A stretch of DNA of 49,493 nucleotides from Candidatus Rokuibacteriota bacterium (GCA_016209635.1 JACQWC010000239.1:1-49493), one strand, 5' to 3'; positions 26,563-35,285 are shown, counted from the first letter of the stretch. Notes: generated by a model not told the origin, from the letters alone. Translations and numbers: made by a program.

Positions 26563-26804
26563 CCGCGGAGGGCCGGCTGATAGCTTGCGGCGCCCCGCGG
26601 TGTGGCGCGGTCACCGACGCAGGGCCTGTTCTGCAACATGGCGGAAACTCGCGCGCCTGCCGAGCTCAGCCGAACTCGTTCGTCGTGCCATACAGAACTA
26701 GGCGTCCGGATAACGCAGTTCAAGAGAGATTGAGTTCGGCGGATCCTGGCAGCCCCATAGCGGGTGCCCGCGTCGTATACTCGTGATCCGGAGGCCGTGA
26801 GCGT
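26563..26804. other. intergenic stretch before the HicBA pair
   Basis: No gene is supported in these 242 bases. An inverted repeat GACCGCG/CGCGGTC flanks about 37 bases just after the aminotransferase stop and might help end transcription. A TATACT box at 26776-26781 lies 24 bases before the HicB-like start but no good -35 pairs with it. Confidence 0.35.
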
Positions 26805-27014
26805 TTGATCACCTTCAGGGTCGAGATCGAGCGAGAGGATGACGGCCGCTGGCTCGCAGAGGTCGTCGAGCTGCCGGGCGTCCTCGCATATGGCGAGACG
26901 CAGGAGGCGGCTGTGTCAAAGGTTCAGGCGCTTGCCCTGCGCGTCATCGCCGAGCGGTTGGAGCACGGTGAGGCTGGACCTGAACTGCTGAGCATCTCCT
27001 TCAACGCAGCGTGA
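26805..27014 (+). CDS. hicB: HicB-like antitoxin
   Basis: A 69-residue protein. The N-terminus FRVEIEREDDGRWLAEVVEL PGV (split here) and the AYGETQEAAVSKVQALALRV helix match the HicB partial RNase H-like domain that occludes HicA. The start is a TTG at 26805 preceded by GGAGG at 26790-26794; the nearby GTG at 26797 reads into a stop. There is no C-terminal DNA-binding domain, so autoregulation would need another factor. Its stop overlaps the toxin GTG. Order antitoxin-toxin. Confidence 0.8.
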   Translation: MITFRVEIEREDDGRWLAEVVELPGVLAYGETQEAAVSKVQALALRVIAERLEHGEAGPELLSISFNAA

Positions 27015-27223
27015 GCGCCTGGGCGAGCACCCGTGCTCGCCGGGTGCTGGCGGCCCTACTGAGGATTGGCTGGGTGGTCAAGCGTCAGTCTGGCTCCCAC
27101 CGCACGTTATCCCGCACTGGTTGGGCCGACTTCGTGTTCGCCTTTCACGATGATGAGGAGATCGGGCCTCGGATGCTCGGCCGAATCGCGAAACGCACCG
27201 GCTTGCGGCCAGAAGATCTGTGA
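27011..27223 (+). CDS. hicA: HicA-like mRNA interferase toxin
   Basis: A 70-residue protein of the HicA/YcfA dsRBD-like fold. The catalytic His lies in RQSGSHRTLSR after VLAALLRIGWVVK, and the C-terminus EIGPRMLGRIAKRTGLRPED is a typical final helix. HicA cleaves mRNAs and is neutralised by HicB. The GTG at 27011 overlaps the antitoxin stop by 4 bases, as expected of a coupled toxin-antitoxin pair. Confidence 0.82.
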   Translation: MSAWASTRARRVLAALLRIGWVVKRQSGSHRTLSRTGWADFVFAFHDDEEIGPRMLGRIAKRTGLRPEDL

Positions 27224-27352
27224 CCTACTGCTACCGCCGAACCACGCGCTTGAGAGGACGCGCTTCGCGCGCCGCTCACCGCGGTCGTTCGGCGTACGGC
27301 CTTCGGCCGCGGCCGATACCCACGTTATGCCCCAGGACTTTTTGGGCGGCTA

Positions 27353-27424
27353 TTCCGGGAAGGGCTACGCGATCTCGGATACATCGAAGGGCAAACCATT
27401 CTCGTCGAGTTCCGATCGGCCGCA
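27353..27424 (+). pseudogene. remnant of an ABC-type binding protein (TrpX/DUF534-like)
   Basis: Reading from 27353 gives FREGLRDLGYIEGQTILVEF followed by RSAA. This block is characteristic, from memory, of the uncharacterised ABC transporter periplasmic component family. No start, signal peptide or further homologous sequence flanks it; the frame leaves homology at about 27425. It is a fragment of about 24 codons, not a working gene. Confidence 0.55.
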
Positions 27425-27479
27425 CCCGCACGTCCTCCTGGGCCGCGAAGCCGTTCATCGTCACCACGTAGCTGTACAC
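27421..27479 (-). pseudogene. possible remnant of a subtilase propeptide
   Basis: On the minus strand the bases give VYSYVVTMNGFAAQEDVRVR, resembling the YSY...NGFAA core of inhibitor I9/subtilisin propeptides. Only about 20 codons are recognisable and it abuts the binding-protein remnant on the other strand, so a recombination joint is likely near 27424. With so few residues the match may be chance. Confidence 0.3.
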
Positions 27480-27524
27480 CGAGAGCTGGAGCTAGGCCTC
27501 GACCTGGAGGCTGGTGGGGGGATG

Positions 27525-27543
27525 GGGGCCATGTCGGGGCCCC
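27525..27543 (-). terminator. hairpin downstream of the metallopeptidase gene
   Basis: GGGGCC and GGCCCC are separated by 7 bases, and the hairpin lies about 16 bases beyond the minus-strand stop at 27559. There is no clear U-tract, so intrinsic termination is uncertain. Confidence 0.3.
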
Positions 27544-27558
27544 CAGTTAGTCAGACGG

Positions 27559-30500
27559 TCAGCGCTCGCCGTCGAGCGCGTCGGCGCGCGTGGCGATCGG
27601 CGGATCGGGCGGCCAGTCGCCGGTCGCCGGCGGAGGCGGCCGGAACTCGACCGTGACGCCGCCGAGGACGGCGCCGCCCGCCACCTGCCGGACGTCCACG
27701 CGCCGCCAGGGCCGGAGTCCGCCGCGCAGCGCGACGGTCGTCACGAGGTCCTTGCCCTCGGCGCCCTGGAAGACGCCGCGCACCCGTCCCTCGAGCGCGC
27801 CGGTCCGCGCGTCGAGCGCGCCCTCGAAAGTCCCCAGCAGCACGCCGACGCCCTCGAGGTCGAGCGCGACGCGGCCCGTCACGCGACCGTCCTGCGCCCG
27901 CGCCTCCGTCAGCGCGCCGAGGACCCGGCCGGCCAGCGGCCCCGCGAGGCGCCCGCGCACCTCGCCGTCCAGCGGCGGCGCGAAGGCGGTCGCGCCCGCG
28001 GGGGCGCGCACCGTCAGCGTGACCTTGCGCTCCTCGCGGGGCCGGAGCCGCTTGGGGCGGCCTTCCACCGACGTCTTCCATCCCCCCGGGGCGTCGACCG
28101 CCACCTCCACGTCGATCGCCTCGTCGCGCGGGTTGCCGAGCAGGAAGTCGAGCTGGAAGGCCCGCGCGCCCCGCGCGGCGAGGATCGTGTAGGCGACGTT
28201 GGACTGCACCTCGTTATTGTACGGGTTGACGTCGTCGGGGGACGCGACGACCGCCTTCAGACAGAAGTGGTCCACCGTTTCCCCGGGCGCCAGCGGCGGG
28301 ATGTACCAGCCCACGCCGGCCTGGGGCGGCGGGGTGTCCTGCTGCGCCTCGTCGAAGGTCATGGCGCCGGTCGCCAGCTGCGCGATCAGCAGCCGCTGCA
28401 CGGCGCCCGCCTGGTTGGTCACAAGTTGCCAGCCCGTCGGCGCCGACCCGACCTTCGCCCAGAAGAAATCGACGGTGACATTCGTCGCCGGCTGGTCGCC
28501 CACGTTGCGCACACGGCAGTAGACGCGGTTCTCGAACCCGATGGCGACGCCGTTGGGGCCCAGCGCGTCGATCACCGCGTTCCACCCCGACGCCCCGCCG
28601 TTGTTGATGAACAGATCGATCGAGGACCAGTTCGGGCACGTGGACCGGATGCCGCCCAGGTACGGGCGCGAGAGCTGCCACTCGATCCCCCACCGGAGGA
28701 ACGTGACGTCGGCGCCGTACGGCACCCCGGGCTCGTCGAGGCCCACGGCGTGGAAGACCAGGAGCGTGGTGCGGTGCTCGAGCGAGCCCGCGCCGTAGGC
28801 CGCGATGGCCGCGCTCTCGCAGCCGTCGCGGAAGCCGCGGAAGATGTTCTCGTCGATCAGCGACGTCGTCACCTGGCCGAGCGTCGCCGAGAACGAGGCG
28901 AGCCCCTCGTACCAGATCCGGGCAGCGCGGGAAATCGGCGCGCCGTTGACGAGGTCCGTGCCGAGCGCCCGCACCGGGATGAGCGGCGCCCGGCCCGGAA
29001 CGCCCTCGCGCCGGTGGACGCCGCCGGCCGCCATCAGGAAGGCGCAGTGGGCGAGGATCGCGCCGTGGTCGTACGCCCGCGACCAGCCGAAGCCCGGGGG
29101 CGGCTGCGTCCTGTCCGCGAAGTGGTCGAGGTTCGCGTGGTTCAGCCCGCCCGGCCGATTCTCCCAGGACGCGGGGTCGCGAGGGTAGATCAGGTTGCGG
29201 ATCGCGATGGGAGGCGAGTCGTGCGAGAGCTCGCTACCGAGCGTCCAGTGGTCCGCGAACATGCAGCCGAAGGCGTCCGCCAGGCCCTCGTGGAAGGCCG
29301 CGGCCCAGCCGTCGTAGCCGATGCCCGGCTCGTTCTGATCGTTGCGGAAACTGAAGAAGGTCACGACGTGCTGGTACTCGTGGCCGAACAGCGCCTTGCT
29401 GCCGACGGGGAAGTCCACGCGGCGTGGGAGGTTCGGCGACGTCGCGTTCAGATTGCCGTCGCAGAACATCACGAACGCGCCCCACTGGCCGCCCGTCTTC
29501 TTGCGCCAGAACTGCGAGTACGCCGTGTGGCAGTCGTTCAGGTTCGGATCCCGCGTGTGCGTGACCACACGCACCGGGAGGTTCGCGGCGCTCCCAGCAA
29601 AGGCGCCGTTGTCCCAGCCGACCCGGCCTCCGACCGCGGCGTACCACTCGTAGGCCTGCGCGGCGAAGAAATGGCCGTCCACCTCGGGCTGCTGCGACGC
29701 CTCGCGATCGGCCGGCAGCGTCGTCGCGGACGTCGTCAGCCAGTCGGGCCCCGTGGCGTTCTCCGAGGGCCGCGTGGTCCCGGCGAGGATCGCGTCCATC
29801 AGCGCATCGCACCGCTGGACCCACGTCCCCGCCCGCGCCGTGCAGCCATCGCGGTACGTCACGATCACACGCGGGCGCGTAGCGTCGCGCAGCCGGTGGA
29901 GCTGCCCGCCGGCGGGCTCGACCTCGAGCGCCCTGAGCACGTATGGGCCGCCGATCGGCGTGACGCCGGATCCCGTGCCGGCGACGTGCATCCGCACGGG
30001 GAAGAACAGGAACAGCTCTCCTGTGATGGCGTCGAGAAACACGTCCCCCGGTTCCACGACGGGCGGGGTCTCCTGCTCCGCGCGCACGGCGGCGTAGCCG
30101 AACGCGGTCCAGGCGGGGCGGAAGCCGCCGCGCCACGGGTAGACGACCAGGCGCGGCGCCTCGGGGAGGGCCACATCGTCGCCGGCCGCCCGGCGATCCC
30201 GCTTCGACCCGGGCGGACGCGCGGCCGTCGCAGCCTTGGCGAGCATCCGCCGCGCGCGCGCCGCCGTCACGCGCGGCCGATCCGCGACGGCCACGTCGCG
30301 CCAGCAGTTCGACCAGACCTCCGCGAGGTCCCCCGCGGGCGTGAAGTGCACGGCCAGTCGCGAGCCGTACACCGGCAGTCGCGCGGCGCGGCCGGGGCCG
30401 CCGAGCTCGTACTCCTGCTGGTACTCGAGATGACGGCCACCGAGCCGGTCCACGCGCGCGGCGAGCAGCCGCAGACGCCTGGCGAGGTTCGCCGGACCGA

Positions 30501-30681
30501 AGAGCGGCGCGTAACCGGCGAGGAAGGCTGCCGCGGCGGCCTCCCCTCGCGCGCCGTGGAGCCCGGGGCCGCGGACCAGACGCAGCACGCCGCGCGCGTC
30601 GTCCCAGCGCACGGTCGGCCCGGGCGCGCTCTCGAGCAGCCGCGTGAGGAGATCCTGCTGGCCCGACGTCAGGTTGCGCAT
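27559..30681 (-). CDS. large thermolysin-like (M4/M36 clan MA) metallopeptidase
   Basis: A 1040-residue protein. Residues 30-270 resemble an FTP-type propeptide. The zinc site is GHEYQHVVTFF (His434, Glu435, His438) with a third ligand in AAFHEGLADAFG (about Glu460). The segment RAYDHGAILAHCAFLMAAGG aligns with the thermolysin helix HxNSGIxNxAxYL, but the position of the catalytic His carries Ala, with a His three residues later. Residues from about 680 on are beta-rich, with a CARDB-like stretch (NVTVDFFWAK) and further beta modules. The N-terminus MRNLTSGQQDLL is not a signal peptide. It may be exported by another route or act inside the cell. Divergent from the next gene. Confidence 0.8.
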   Translation of the reverse strand: MRNLTSGQQDLLTRLLESAPGPTVRWDDARGVLRLVRGPGLHGARGEAAAAAFLAGYAPLFGPANLARRLRLLAARVDRLGGRHLEYQQEYELGGPGRAARLPVYGSRLAVHFTPAGDLAEVWSNCWRDVAVADRPRVTAARARRMLAKAATAARPPGSKRDRRAAGDDVALPEAPRLVVYPWRGGFRPAWTAFGYAAVRAEQETPPVVEPGDVFLDAITGELFLFFPVRMHVAGTGSGVTPIGGPYVLRALEVEPAGGQLHRLRDATRPRVIVTYRDGCTARAGTWVQRCDALMDAILAGTTRPSENATGPDWLTTSATTLPADREASQQPEVDGHFFAAQAYEWYAAVGGRVGWDNGAFAGSAANLPVRVVTHTRDPNLNDCHTAYSQFWRKKTGGQWGAFVMFCDGNLNATSPNLPRRVDFPVGSKALFGHEYQHVVTFFSFRNDQNEPGIGYDGWAAAFHEGLADAFGCMFADHWTLGSELSHDSPPIAIRNLIYPRDPASWENRPGGLNHANLDHFADRTQPPPGFGWSRAYDHGAILAHCAFLMAAGGVHRREGVPGRAPLIPVRALGTDLVNGAPISRAARIWYEGLASFSATLGQVTTSLIDENIFRGFRDGCESAAIAAYGAGSLEHRTTLLVFHAVGLDEPGVPYGADVTFLRWGIEWQLSRPYLGGIRSTCPNWSSIDLFINNGGASGWNAVIDALGPNGVAIGFENRVYCRVRNVGDQPATNVTVDFFWAKVGSAPTGWQLVTNQAGAVQRLLIAQLATGAMTFDEAQQDTPPPQAGVGWYIPPLAPGETVDHFCLKAVVASPDDVNPYNNEVQSNVAYTILAARGARAFQLDFLLGNPRDEAIDVEVAVDAPGGWKTSVEGRPKRLRPREERKVTLTVRAPAGATAFAPPLDGEVRGRLAGPLAGRVLGALTEARAQDGRVTGRVALDLEGVGVLLGTFEGALDARTGALEGRVRGVFQGAEGKDLVTTVALRGGLRPWRRVDVRQVAGGAVLGGVTVEFRPPPPATGDWPPDPPIATRADALDGER

Positions 30682-30692
30682 GGGCCGGGAGC

Positions 30693-30722
30693 AGGGTAGA
30701 GGCCGCCCGGGGCGAGTGTCAA
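30693..30722 (-). promoter_or_regulatory. promoter for the metallopeptidase gene
   Basis: On the minus strand a perfect TTGACA (30722-30717), an 18-base spacer and TACCCT (30698-30693) are followed by 11 bases and the ATG at 30681. The very short leader again implies a leaderless or nearly leaderless mRNA, like the promoters at 25366 and 35257. Confidence 0.5.
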
Positions 30723-30740
30723 GCGGCTCCGCCGACGGCC

Positions 30741-30770
30741 TTGACTCCGTCCCTGGGCGACGACTAAGTT
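30741..30770 (+). promoter_or_regulatory. candidate promoter for the cyclase/AAA gene
   Basis: TTGACT (30741-30746), an 18-base spacer and TAAGTT (30765-30770). It lies back to back with the minus-strand promoter of the metallopeptidase, leaving a leader of about 65 bases before the ATG at 30844. The -10 match is weak. Confidence 0.35.
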
Positions 30771-30843
30771 GGTTTCCGCACGAGCACCAGGGCGGCGAGC
30801 GGGGAGCGGACGACGGGCTCGGCGGGGAGCGAGGTCTTCACGG

Positions 30844-33800
30844 ATGACCTGCCCGAGATGCGGCGCGCGGAGCGCCCCCGGGACGCGGTTCTGCGGCGAG
30901 TGCGGGTCGGCGTTCCACGCCACGTGCGGCGAGTGCGGCGCGGCCCTTGCCTCCCACCAGAAGTTCTGCGCGATGTGCGGCCGCCCGGTGGCCGGCGCGG
31001 GGGCCGCCGCCGAGTCCCACCCGCTCGCCGAGCGCCTCGCCGGCTCGCTGGCCGGCACCCAGGGTGAGCGTAAGCAGATCACCGTCCTCTTCGCCGATCT
31101 GCGTGGCTCGCTCGAGCTGCTCGGCGATCGCGACCCGGAGGAGGCGCGGCGTCTCCTCGACCCCGTGCTCGTCCTGATGGTGGAGGCCGTCCGCCGCTGG
31201 AGCGGCACGGTCAACCAGGTGATGGGCGACGGCATCATGGCGCTGTTTGGCGCGCCGATCGCCCAGGAGGACCACGCGGTCCGTGCGTGCCACGCGGCGC
31301 TCGAGTTGCACGACGCCGTGGCGCGGCACGCGGCCACCGTGCGACCGAGCCTCAACGTGGACCTGCGCCTCCGGATCGGCCTCAACTCCGGCGATGTCGT
31401 CGTGCGGTTCGTCGAAAGCGACCTGCGCTTCGAGTACACGGCCGTGGGCCGCACCACCCACGTCGCCGCCCGCATGGAGCAGCTGGCGCTGCCGGGTACG
31501 ACGCTGCTCACCGGCACGACGCGCCGCCTCGCCGAGGGCTACGTCGACGTGCGTTCGGTCGGCCCGGTCACGGTCCGCGGGCTGGCGACGCCCGTCGACG
31601 TCTACGAGCTCCTCGGCACCTGGCGCGAGCGCCCGCGCTTCGAGGCCGCGCGCGTGCGCTGGTCGACGCGCTTCGTCGGACGCGACCTCGAGCTGGCCGC
31701 GCTGCGCCGGGCGGCCGAGCGCGCCGCCGGCGGCCGCGGGCAGGTGGTCGCGGTGGTCGGAGAGTCGGGGATCGGCAAGTCGCGCCTGGTGGGCGAGTTC
31801 ACCCGCCGGCAGCTGCCGGACGGCTGGCTGGTGCTCGAGACGGGCGCGATCCCCCACTCGCCCACGAGTCCCTACCTGCCCGTCGTCGGCCTGCTCCGTC
31901 GGCACTTGGACGTGCGGGAGGGCGAGGACGCGGCCAGGATCGGCGACGCCGTCACCGCGCGCATCCTCACGCTGCACGAGGCGCCGACCGACATGGTGCC
32001 GCCGATCCTCGAGCTGCTCGGCGTGTCGGTCGAGGATCCGGCGTGGAGGGAGCTGGACCCGGCGCGCCGGCGGCAGCGGACGCTGGACGCGGTGACGGAG
32101 TTCTTCGTCCGGCACTCCCTGACGCAGCCGGTCTGCGTGGTCGTCGAAGACGTGCAGGACCTGGACGCCGAGACCCAGGCGCTGCTCGACCGCCTCGTCG
32201 ACCGCGTGGCGAGCGAGCGCATGCTCCTCGTCGTGACCTACCGGCCCGAGTACGTGCACGGGTGGAGCGGCCGGGGCCACTACGCCCAGCTCCCCGTGCA
32301 GCCGCTCCCGCCGGACGAGGCCGAGCGCCTCCTCTCCGAGCTGCTCGGGGCGGAGCCCGAGCTGGAGGGCCTGGTAGCGCTCCTCGTGGAGCGCAGCGAC
32401 GGCAACCCGCTCTTCCTCGAGTCGAGCGTGTCGGACCTCGTCGAGGCGCAGACGCTCGTCGGCGAGCCGGGCTCCTACCGCCTGAAGCAGCCGGTCGCGG
32501 CCGTGCACGTGCCGTCTACCGTGCAGGCGGTGCTGGCCGCGCGCATCGACCGCCTGTCGGAGGAGGATCGCTCGCTGCTGCAGTGGGCGGCGGCGATCGG
32601 CAAGGATATTCCCGTCGGGCTCCTCGCCGCGGTGATGGGGCTCGAGCCGGAGCAGGCGCGGTCGCGCCTCGACGGCCTCGTCGCCCGCGGGTTTCTCTAC
32701 GAGTCGGGGCTCGCGCCGGCCGCGCAGTTCTCGTTCGCCCACGTCCTCGTGCTCGAGGTGGCCCTCGGCGGCCTGGTGACAGAGACGCGCCGCGCGCTCG
32801 ACCTGCGCATCCTCGACGCGCTCGAGCGCCTGCACGCCGACCGGCCGGGAGAGCAAGCGGAGCGCCTGGCCCACCACGCATTGCGCGGCGAGGTGTGGGA
32901 TCGCGCCGTCCGCTACTGCCGCGAGGCAGGGGCGCGGGCGCTGCTGCGCTCGGCGCACGGCGCGGCGGTAGAGTACTTCGGGCGCGCGCTCGCAGCGCTG
33001 GGCTGCCTGCCGCAGACCGGCGAAACGATCGTCCAGGGGATCGACGTGCGACTCGACCTGCGGACGGCGCTGATCCCGCTCGGCGAGTACCGGCGGACCG
33101 TCGACCACCTGCGCGAGGCGGAGACCCTCGCGCGCAGCGTCGGCGACGAGCGCCGCCTGGCCAGCGTCGGCTCACACCTCGCCAACTACCTGCACCTGAC
33201 CGGACAGCTCACCGGCGCCGTGGAGCAGGCCCGTCACGCGCTCGGTATCGCCGAGCGGCTCGGCGACGTCGAGCTCCAGGTCGTGACGACCGCCTATCTC
33301 GCCTTCGCCTACTACACGCTCGGCAGCTATCGGGAGGCCGCCGACCTGGCCCGGCGCAACACCGTGGCCCGAGCGGCGCCGAGCGAGCAGGAGCGGTTCG
33401 GCATGACCTCGCTGCCGCCCGTGTACTCGCGGACCTGTCTGGCGTGGTCGCTCGCCGAGCTGGGCGACTTCGACGAGGCGGAGCGGATCGGCGACGAGGC
33501 GATCGCCATCGCCGAGCGCGCCGACCACTCCTACAGCGTGGTCTACGCCTGCCTGGCCGCGGGCGTCCCGCGCCTGCGACGGGGGGCCTTCGACGCCGCG
33601 CTCGTCGCGCTGGAGCGCGCGTTCACGCTCTGCCACACGCGCGAGATCCCCGTGCTACTCTCGATCGTCGCCGTGCCGCTGGCCGCCGCCTACGGCCACG
33701 CCGGGCGGGTCGCCGACGCGGTCCGCGTGCTGGAGGAGACCGCGGAGCGCGCTCAGCAGATCCGCGACCCGATCGGGCACTGGGTCCGTACCGGCGCGCT

Positions 33801-34179
33801 GGCGGAGGCCTACGCCCTCGCCGGCCGCCCGGTGGAGGCGCACCCGCTGGCGCTGCAGTACCTGGCCCAGCGCCGTACGATCGGCGCCCGCGGGTACGAG
33901 GCCTGGGCCCTCCACCTGCTCGCCGAGGTGACCGCACGCCTGGAGCCCCCGGCACAGCAGCAGGCGAGCCGCCACTACGAGGACGCGATCACGCTCGCCG
34001 GGCGCCTGGACATGCGGCCGCTGGCCGCGCTGTGCCGGCTGGGGCTCGGACGGCTCGACCGCCGGCTCGGACGCACGACGGAAGGCGAGGCGACGATCCG
34101 CGAGGCCATCGAGGGCTTCCGCTCGATGGGAATGAGGACGTGGCTCGAGCGCGCCGAGGGCGAGCTCCGGGCAGAGTGA
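30844..34179 (+). CDS. zinc-ribbon / class III cyclase-like / AAA ATPase / TPR signalling protein
   Basis: A 1111-residue multidomain protein. Residues 1-50 form a double zinc ribbon (CPRCG, FCGECG, CGECG, FCAMCG). Residues about 78-258 are a class III cyclase domain with both metal Asp (VLFADLRGS and VMGDGIMALFG), but the Lys before the GDG motif is Gln and the transition-state Asn is His (TTHVAARMEQ), so activity is doubtful. This pattern is common in the family. An AAA/STAND ATPase follows with Walker A GESGIGKSRL (about residue 306) and Walker B VCVVVEDVQDLD. Residues about 670-1110 are TPR-like helical repeats. It probably senses a partner through the repeats. The ATG at 30844 begins the ribbon. 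Confidence 0.88.
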   Translation: MTCPRCGARSAPGTRFCGECGSAFHATCGECGAALASHQKFCAMCGRPVAGAGAAAESHPLAERLAGSLAGTQGERKQITVLFADLRGSLELLGDRDPEEARRLLDPVLVLMVEAVRRWSGTVNQVMGDGIMALFGAPIAQEDHAVRACHAALELHDAVARHAATVRPSLNVDLRLRIGLNSGDVVVRFVESDLRFEYTAVGRTTHVAARMEQLALPGTTLLTGTTRRLAEGYVDVRSVGPVTVRGLATPVDVYELLGTWRERPRFEAARVRWSTRFVGRDLELAALRRAAERAAGGRGQVVAVVGESGIGKSRLVGEFTRRQLPDGWLVLETGAIPHSPTSPYLPVVGLLRRHLDVREGEDAARIGDAVTARILTLHEAPTDMVPPILELLGVSVEDPAWRELDPARRRQRTLDAVTEFFVRHSLTQPVCVVVEDVQDLDAETQALLDRLVDRVASERMLLVVTYRPEYVHGWSGRGHYAQLPVQPLPPDEAERLLSELLGAEPELEGLVALLVERSDGNPLFLESSVSDLVEAQTLVGEPGSYRLKQPVAAVHVPSTVQAVLAARIDRLSEEDRSLLQWAAAIGKDIPVGLLAAVMGLEPEQARSRLDGLVARGFLYESGLAPAAQFSFAHVLVLEVALGGLVTETRRALDLRILDALERLHADRPGEQAERLAHHALRGEVWDRAVRYCREAGARALLRSAHGAAVEYFGRALAALGCLPQTGETIVQGIDVRLDLRTALIPLGEYRRTVDHLREAETLARSVGDERRLASVGSHLANYLHLTGQLTGAVEQARHALGIAERLGDVELQVVTTAYLAFAYYTLGSYREAADLARRNTVARAAPSEQERFGMTSLPPVYSRTCLAWSLAELGDFDEAERIGDEAIAIAERADHSYSVVYACLAAGVPRLRRGAFDAALVALERAFTLCHTREIPVLLSIVAVPLAAAYGHAGRVADAVRVLEETAERAQQIRDPIGHWVRTGALAEAYALAGRPVEAHPLALQYLAQRRTIGARGYEAWALHLLAEVTARLEPPAQQQASRHYEDAITLAGRLDMRPLAALCRLGLGRLDRRLGRTTEGEATIREAIEGFRSMGMRTWLERAEGELRAE

Positions 34180-34209
34180 GCAGGGAACCGCGAATACAAG
34201 GAGGGCGTC

Positions 34210-34866
34210 ATGCCGGGATACGATTCGTCGTCGTCCGAGACCACGACGGTCACATCCGACGGAGGTCGGTTGACCGTCACGGGCCGTCTCTGCTTCACCT
34301 ACCGCGTCCGCGGCTCCTCCGCGGAGGAGCTCACCCAGTACCTCGGGACCATGACGAAGCGCGGTTGGAAGATCGGCCTCCAGCTCCGGCCGGGCCAGCA
34401 GCTCGAGCGGCTCGCCTTCGCGGGCAAGGCCGCCGACGTCGTGCTCGCTCGCCGCGACGAGGTGAGCCAGGAGCTGGAGCGGGCGTTTCCGTGCGAGGGG
34501 GCCGAGGTCCGCTGGGTCGGCCTCGTCGCGCCGAAGGGCGCCGAGCGCCGCTACACGTCTACGCTCGCGAACGGCATCCTCACCATCTGCTACACCTTCA
34601 CCCTCGTCATCACGGATGCGCGCTGCCTACCGCAGGCCCTCGTCATGGCGCTCACCTACGAGGACGAGCGCTTCGCCAACCACTACCTGCTCCACGTGCT
34701 GCTGATCACCGCCATCCCGGGCGCCCGCACTCGGGTCGCCGCGATCGTGGACGGCACGAAGCGGGAGATCGCCAAGCCGCGCGCGTTCGATGCGGCGCCG
34801 GCGAAGAAGAAGGCCGTGCCGAAGAAGAAGGCGGCGAAGGCATCGGGGAGACGGCGTAAGAAGTAG
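34210..34866 (+). CDS. unknown protein with lysine-rich C-terminal tail
   Basis: A 218-residue protein that starts 30 bases after the previous stop with AAGGAGG upstream of the ATG. Residues about 15-180 look like a mixed alpha/beta domain of unknown type. The last 25 residues (AKKKAVPKKKAAKASGRRRK) are a Lys/Ala/Pro tail like those of bacterial histone H1-like and other nucleic-acid-binding proteins. I do not recognise the core domain. It may be co-transcribed with the cyclase/AAA gene. Confidence 0.65.
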   Translation: MPGYDSSSSETTTVTSDGGRLTVTGRLCFTYRVRGSSAEELTQYLGTMTKRGWKIGLQLRPGQQLERLAFAGKAADVVLARRDEVSQELERAFPCEGAEVRWVGLVAPKGAERRYTSTLANGILTICYTFTLVITDARCLPQALVMALTYEDERFANHYLLHVLLITAIPGARTRVAAIVDGTKREIAKPRAFDAAPAKKKAVPKKKAAKASGRRRKK

Positions 34867-34922
34867 GCGACGGGCGCGCGTCTCCTGGCCGATGAGGGGC
34901 ACCGCGAACGGCTGCTCCGCGA

Positions 34923-35225
34923 CTAGCGAGGCAGGGCGCGCTGGAGGCCCCGCGCCTGGATGCCGCTGGTCACGGCGGGATCGAGGTCCGGACGCCGGAA
35001 CGCCCGGCCGGTCGCCTCCTGCAGGAGCTGCTCCCGGCGCGCCTCGGCCTCGATCACCGCGGTCGCCTCCTCCACGTCCTTCGCGAACGTCTCGGGCGAC
35101 GGCGCCGGGTGGATGATCACGCGCTTCTGCTTGATCTCCTGCCTGAGCTCCGCCTGCTGGGCAAGGGCGGCCGCGGGCAGCGCGGCGACGAGGATCGCGA
35201 GGGCGAGAAGAATACGTCCGACCAT
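34923..35225 (-). CDS. small exported protein, unknown
   Basis: A 100-residue protein. Residues 1-23 form a signal peptide (MVGRILLALAILVAALPAAA then LAQ). The mature part is charged and helical, with long Glu/Arg/Ala stretches around residues 45-75 that may form a coiled coil. GGAGG stands 5 bases before the ATG at 35225. Divergent from the hydratase at 35293 with a 67-base shared promoter region. Function unknown. Confidence 0.65.
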   Translation of the reverse strand: MVGRILLALAILVAALPAAALAQQAELRQEIKQKRVIIHPAPSPETFAKDVEEATAVIEAEARREQLLQEATGRAFRRPDLDPAVTSGIQARGLQRALPR

Positions 35226-35256
35226 ATGGGCCTCCACTCCCAGCGTACACCCTCGA

Positions 35257-35285
35257 TTGACCGGGAGTCGAGCCCCGGCTAGACT
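35257..35285 (+). promoter_or_regulatory. promoter, leaderless type
   Basis: TTGACC (35257-35262), a 17-base spacer and TAGACT (35280-35285), then 7 bases and the ATG at 35293. This copies the layout of the promoter at 25366-25394 exactly. No ribosome-binding site lies between, so a leaderless transcript is expected. Confidence 0.65.

Larger units (their letters stand above)
27224..27558. other. scarred intergenic region with gene remnants
   Basis: No intact gene is visible. After the toxin comes a palindrome-rich stretch (27236-27330), including GGCC-TTC-GGCC. It is translatable as the NHALERTR-type tail that I recall as common in bacterial intergenic repeats. Two remnants of unrelated genes follow (listed separately), then a short hairpin near the metallopeptidase stop. 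The stretch looks like a repeatedly recombined site. Confidence 0.5.

Noticed and set aside
27236-27330. Possible attC after the HicA gene (GCCGAAC ... GTTATGC)
   Set aside because: The ends only loosely fit the cores and the inner arms do not pair, unlike the sites at 46602, 47398 and 48135. It is more likely an intergenic palindromic repeat.
31287-34859. A 1190-codon open frame on the plus strand
   Set aside because: It is the +1/+2 shadow of the cyclase/AAA/TPR gene, low in complexity and with no motif.
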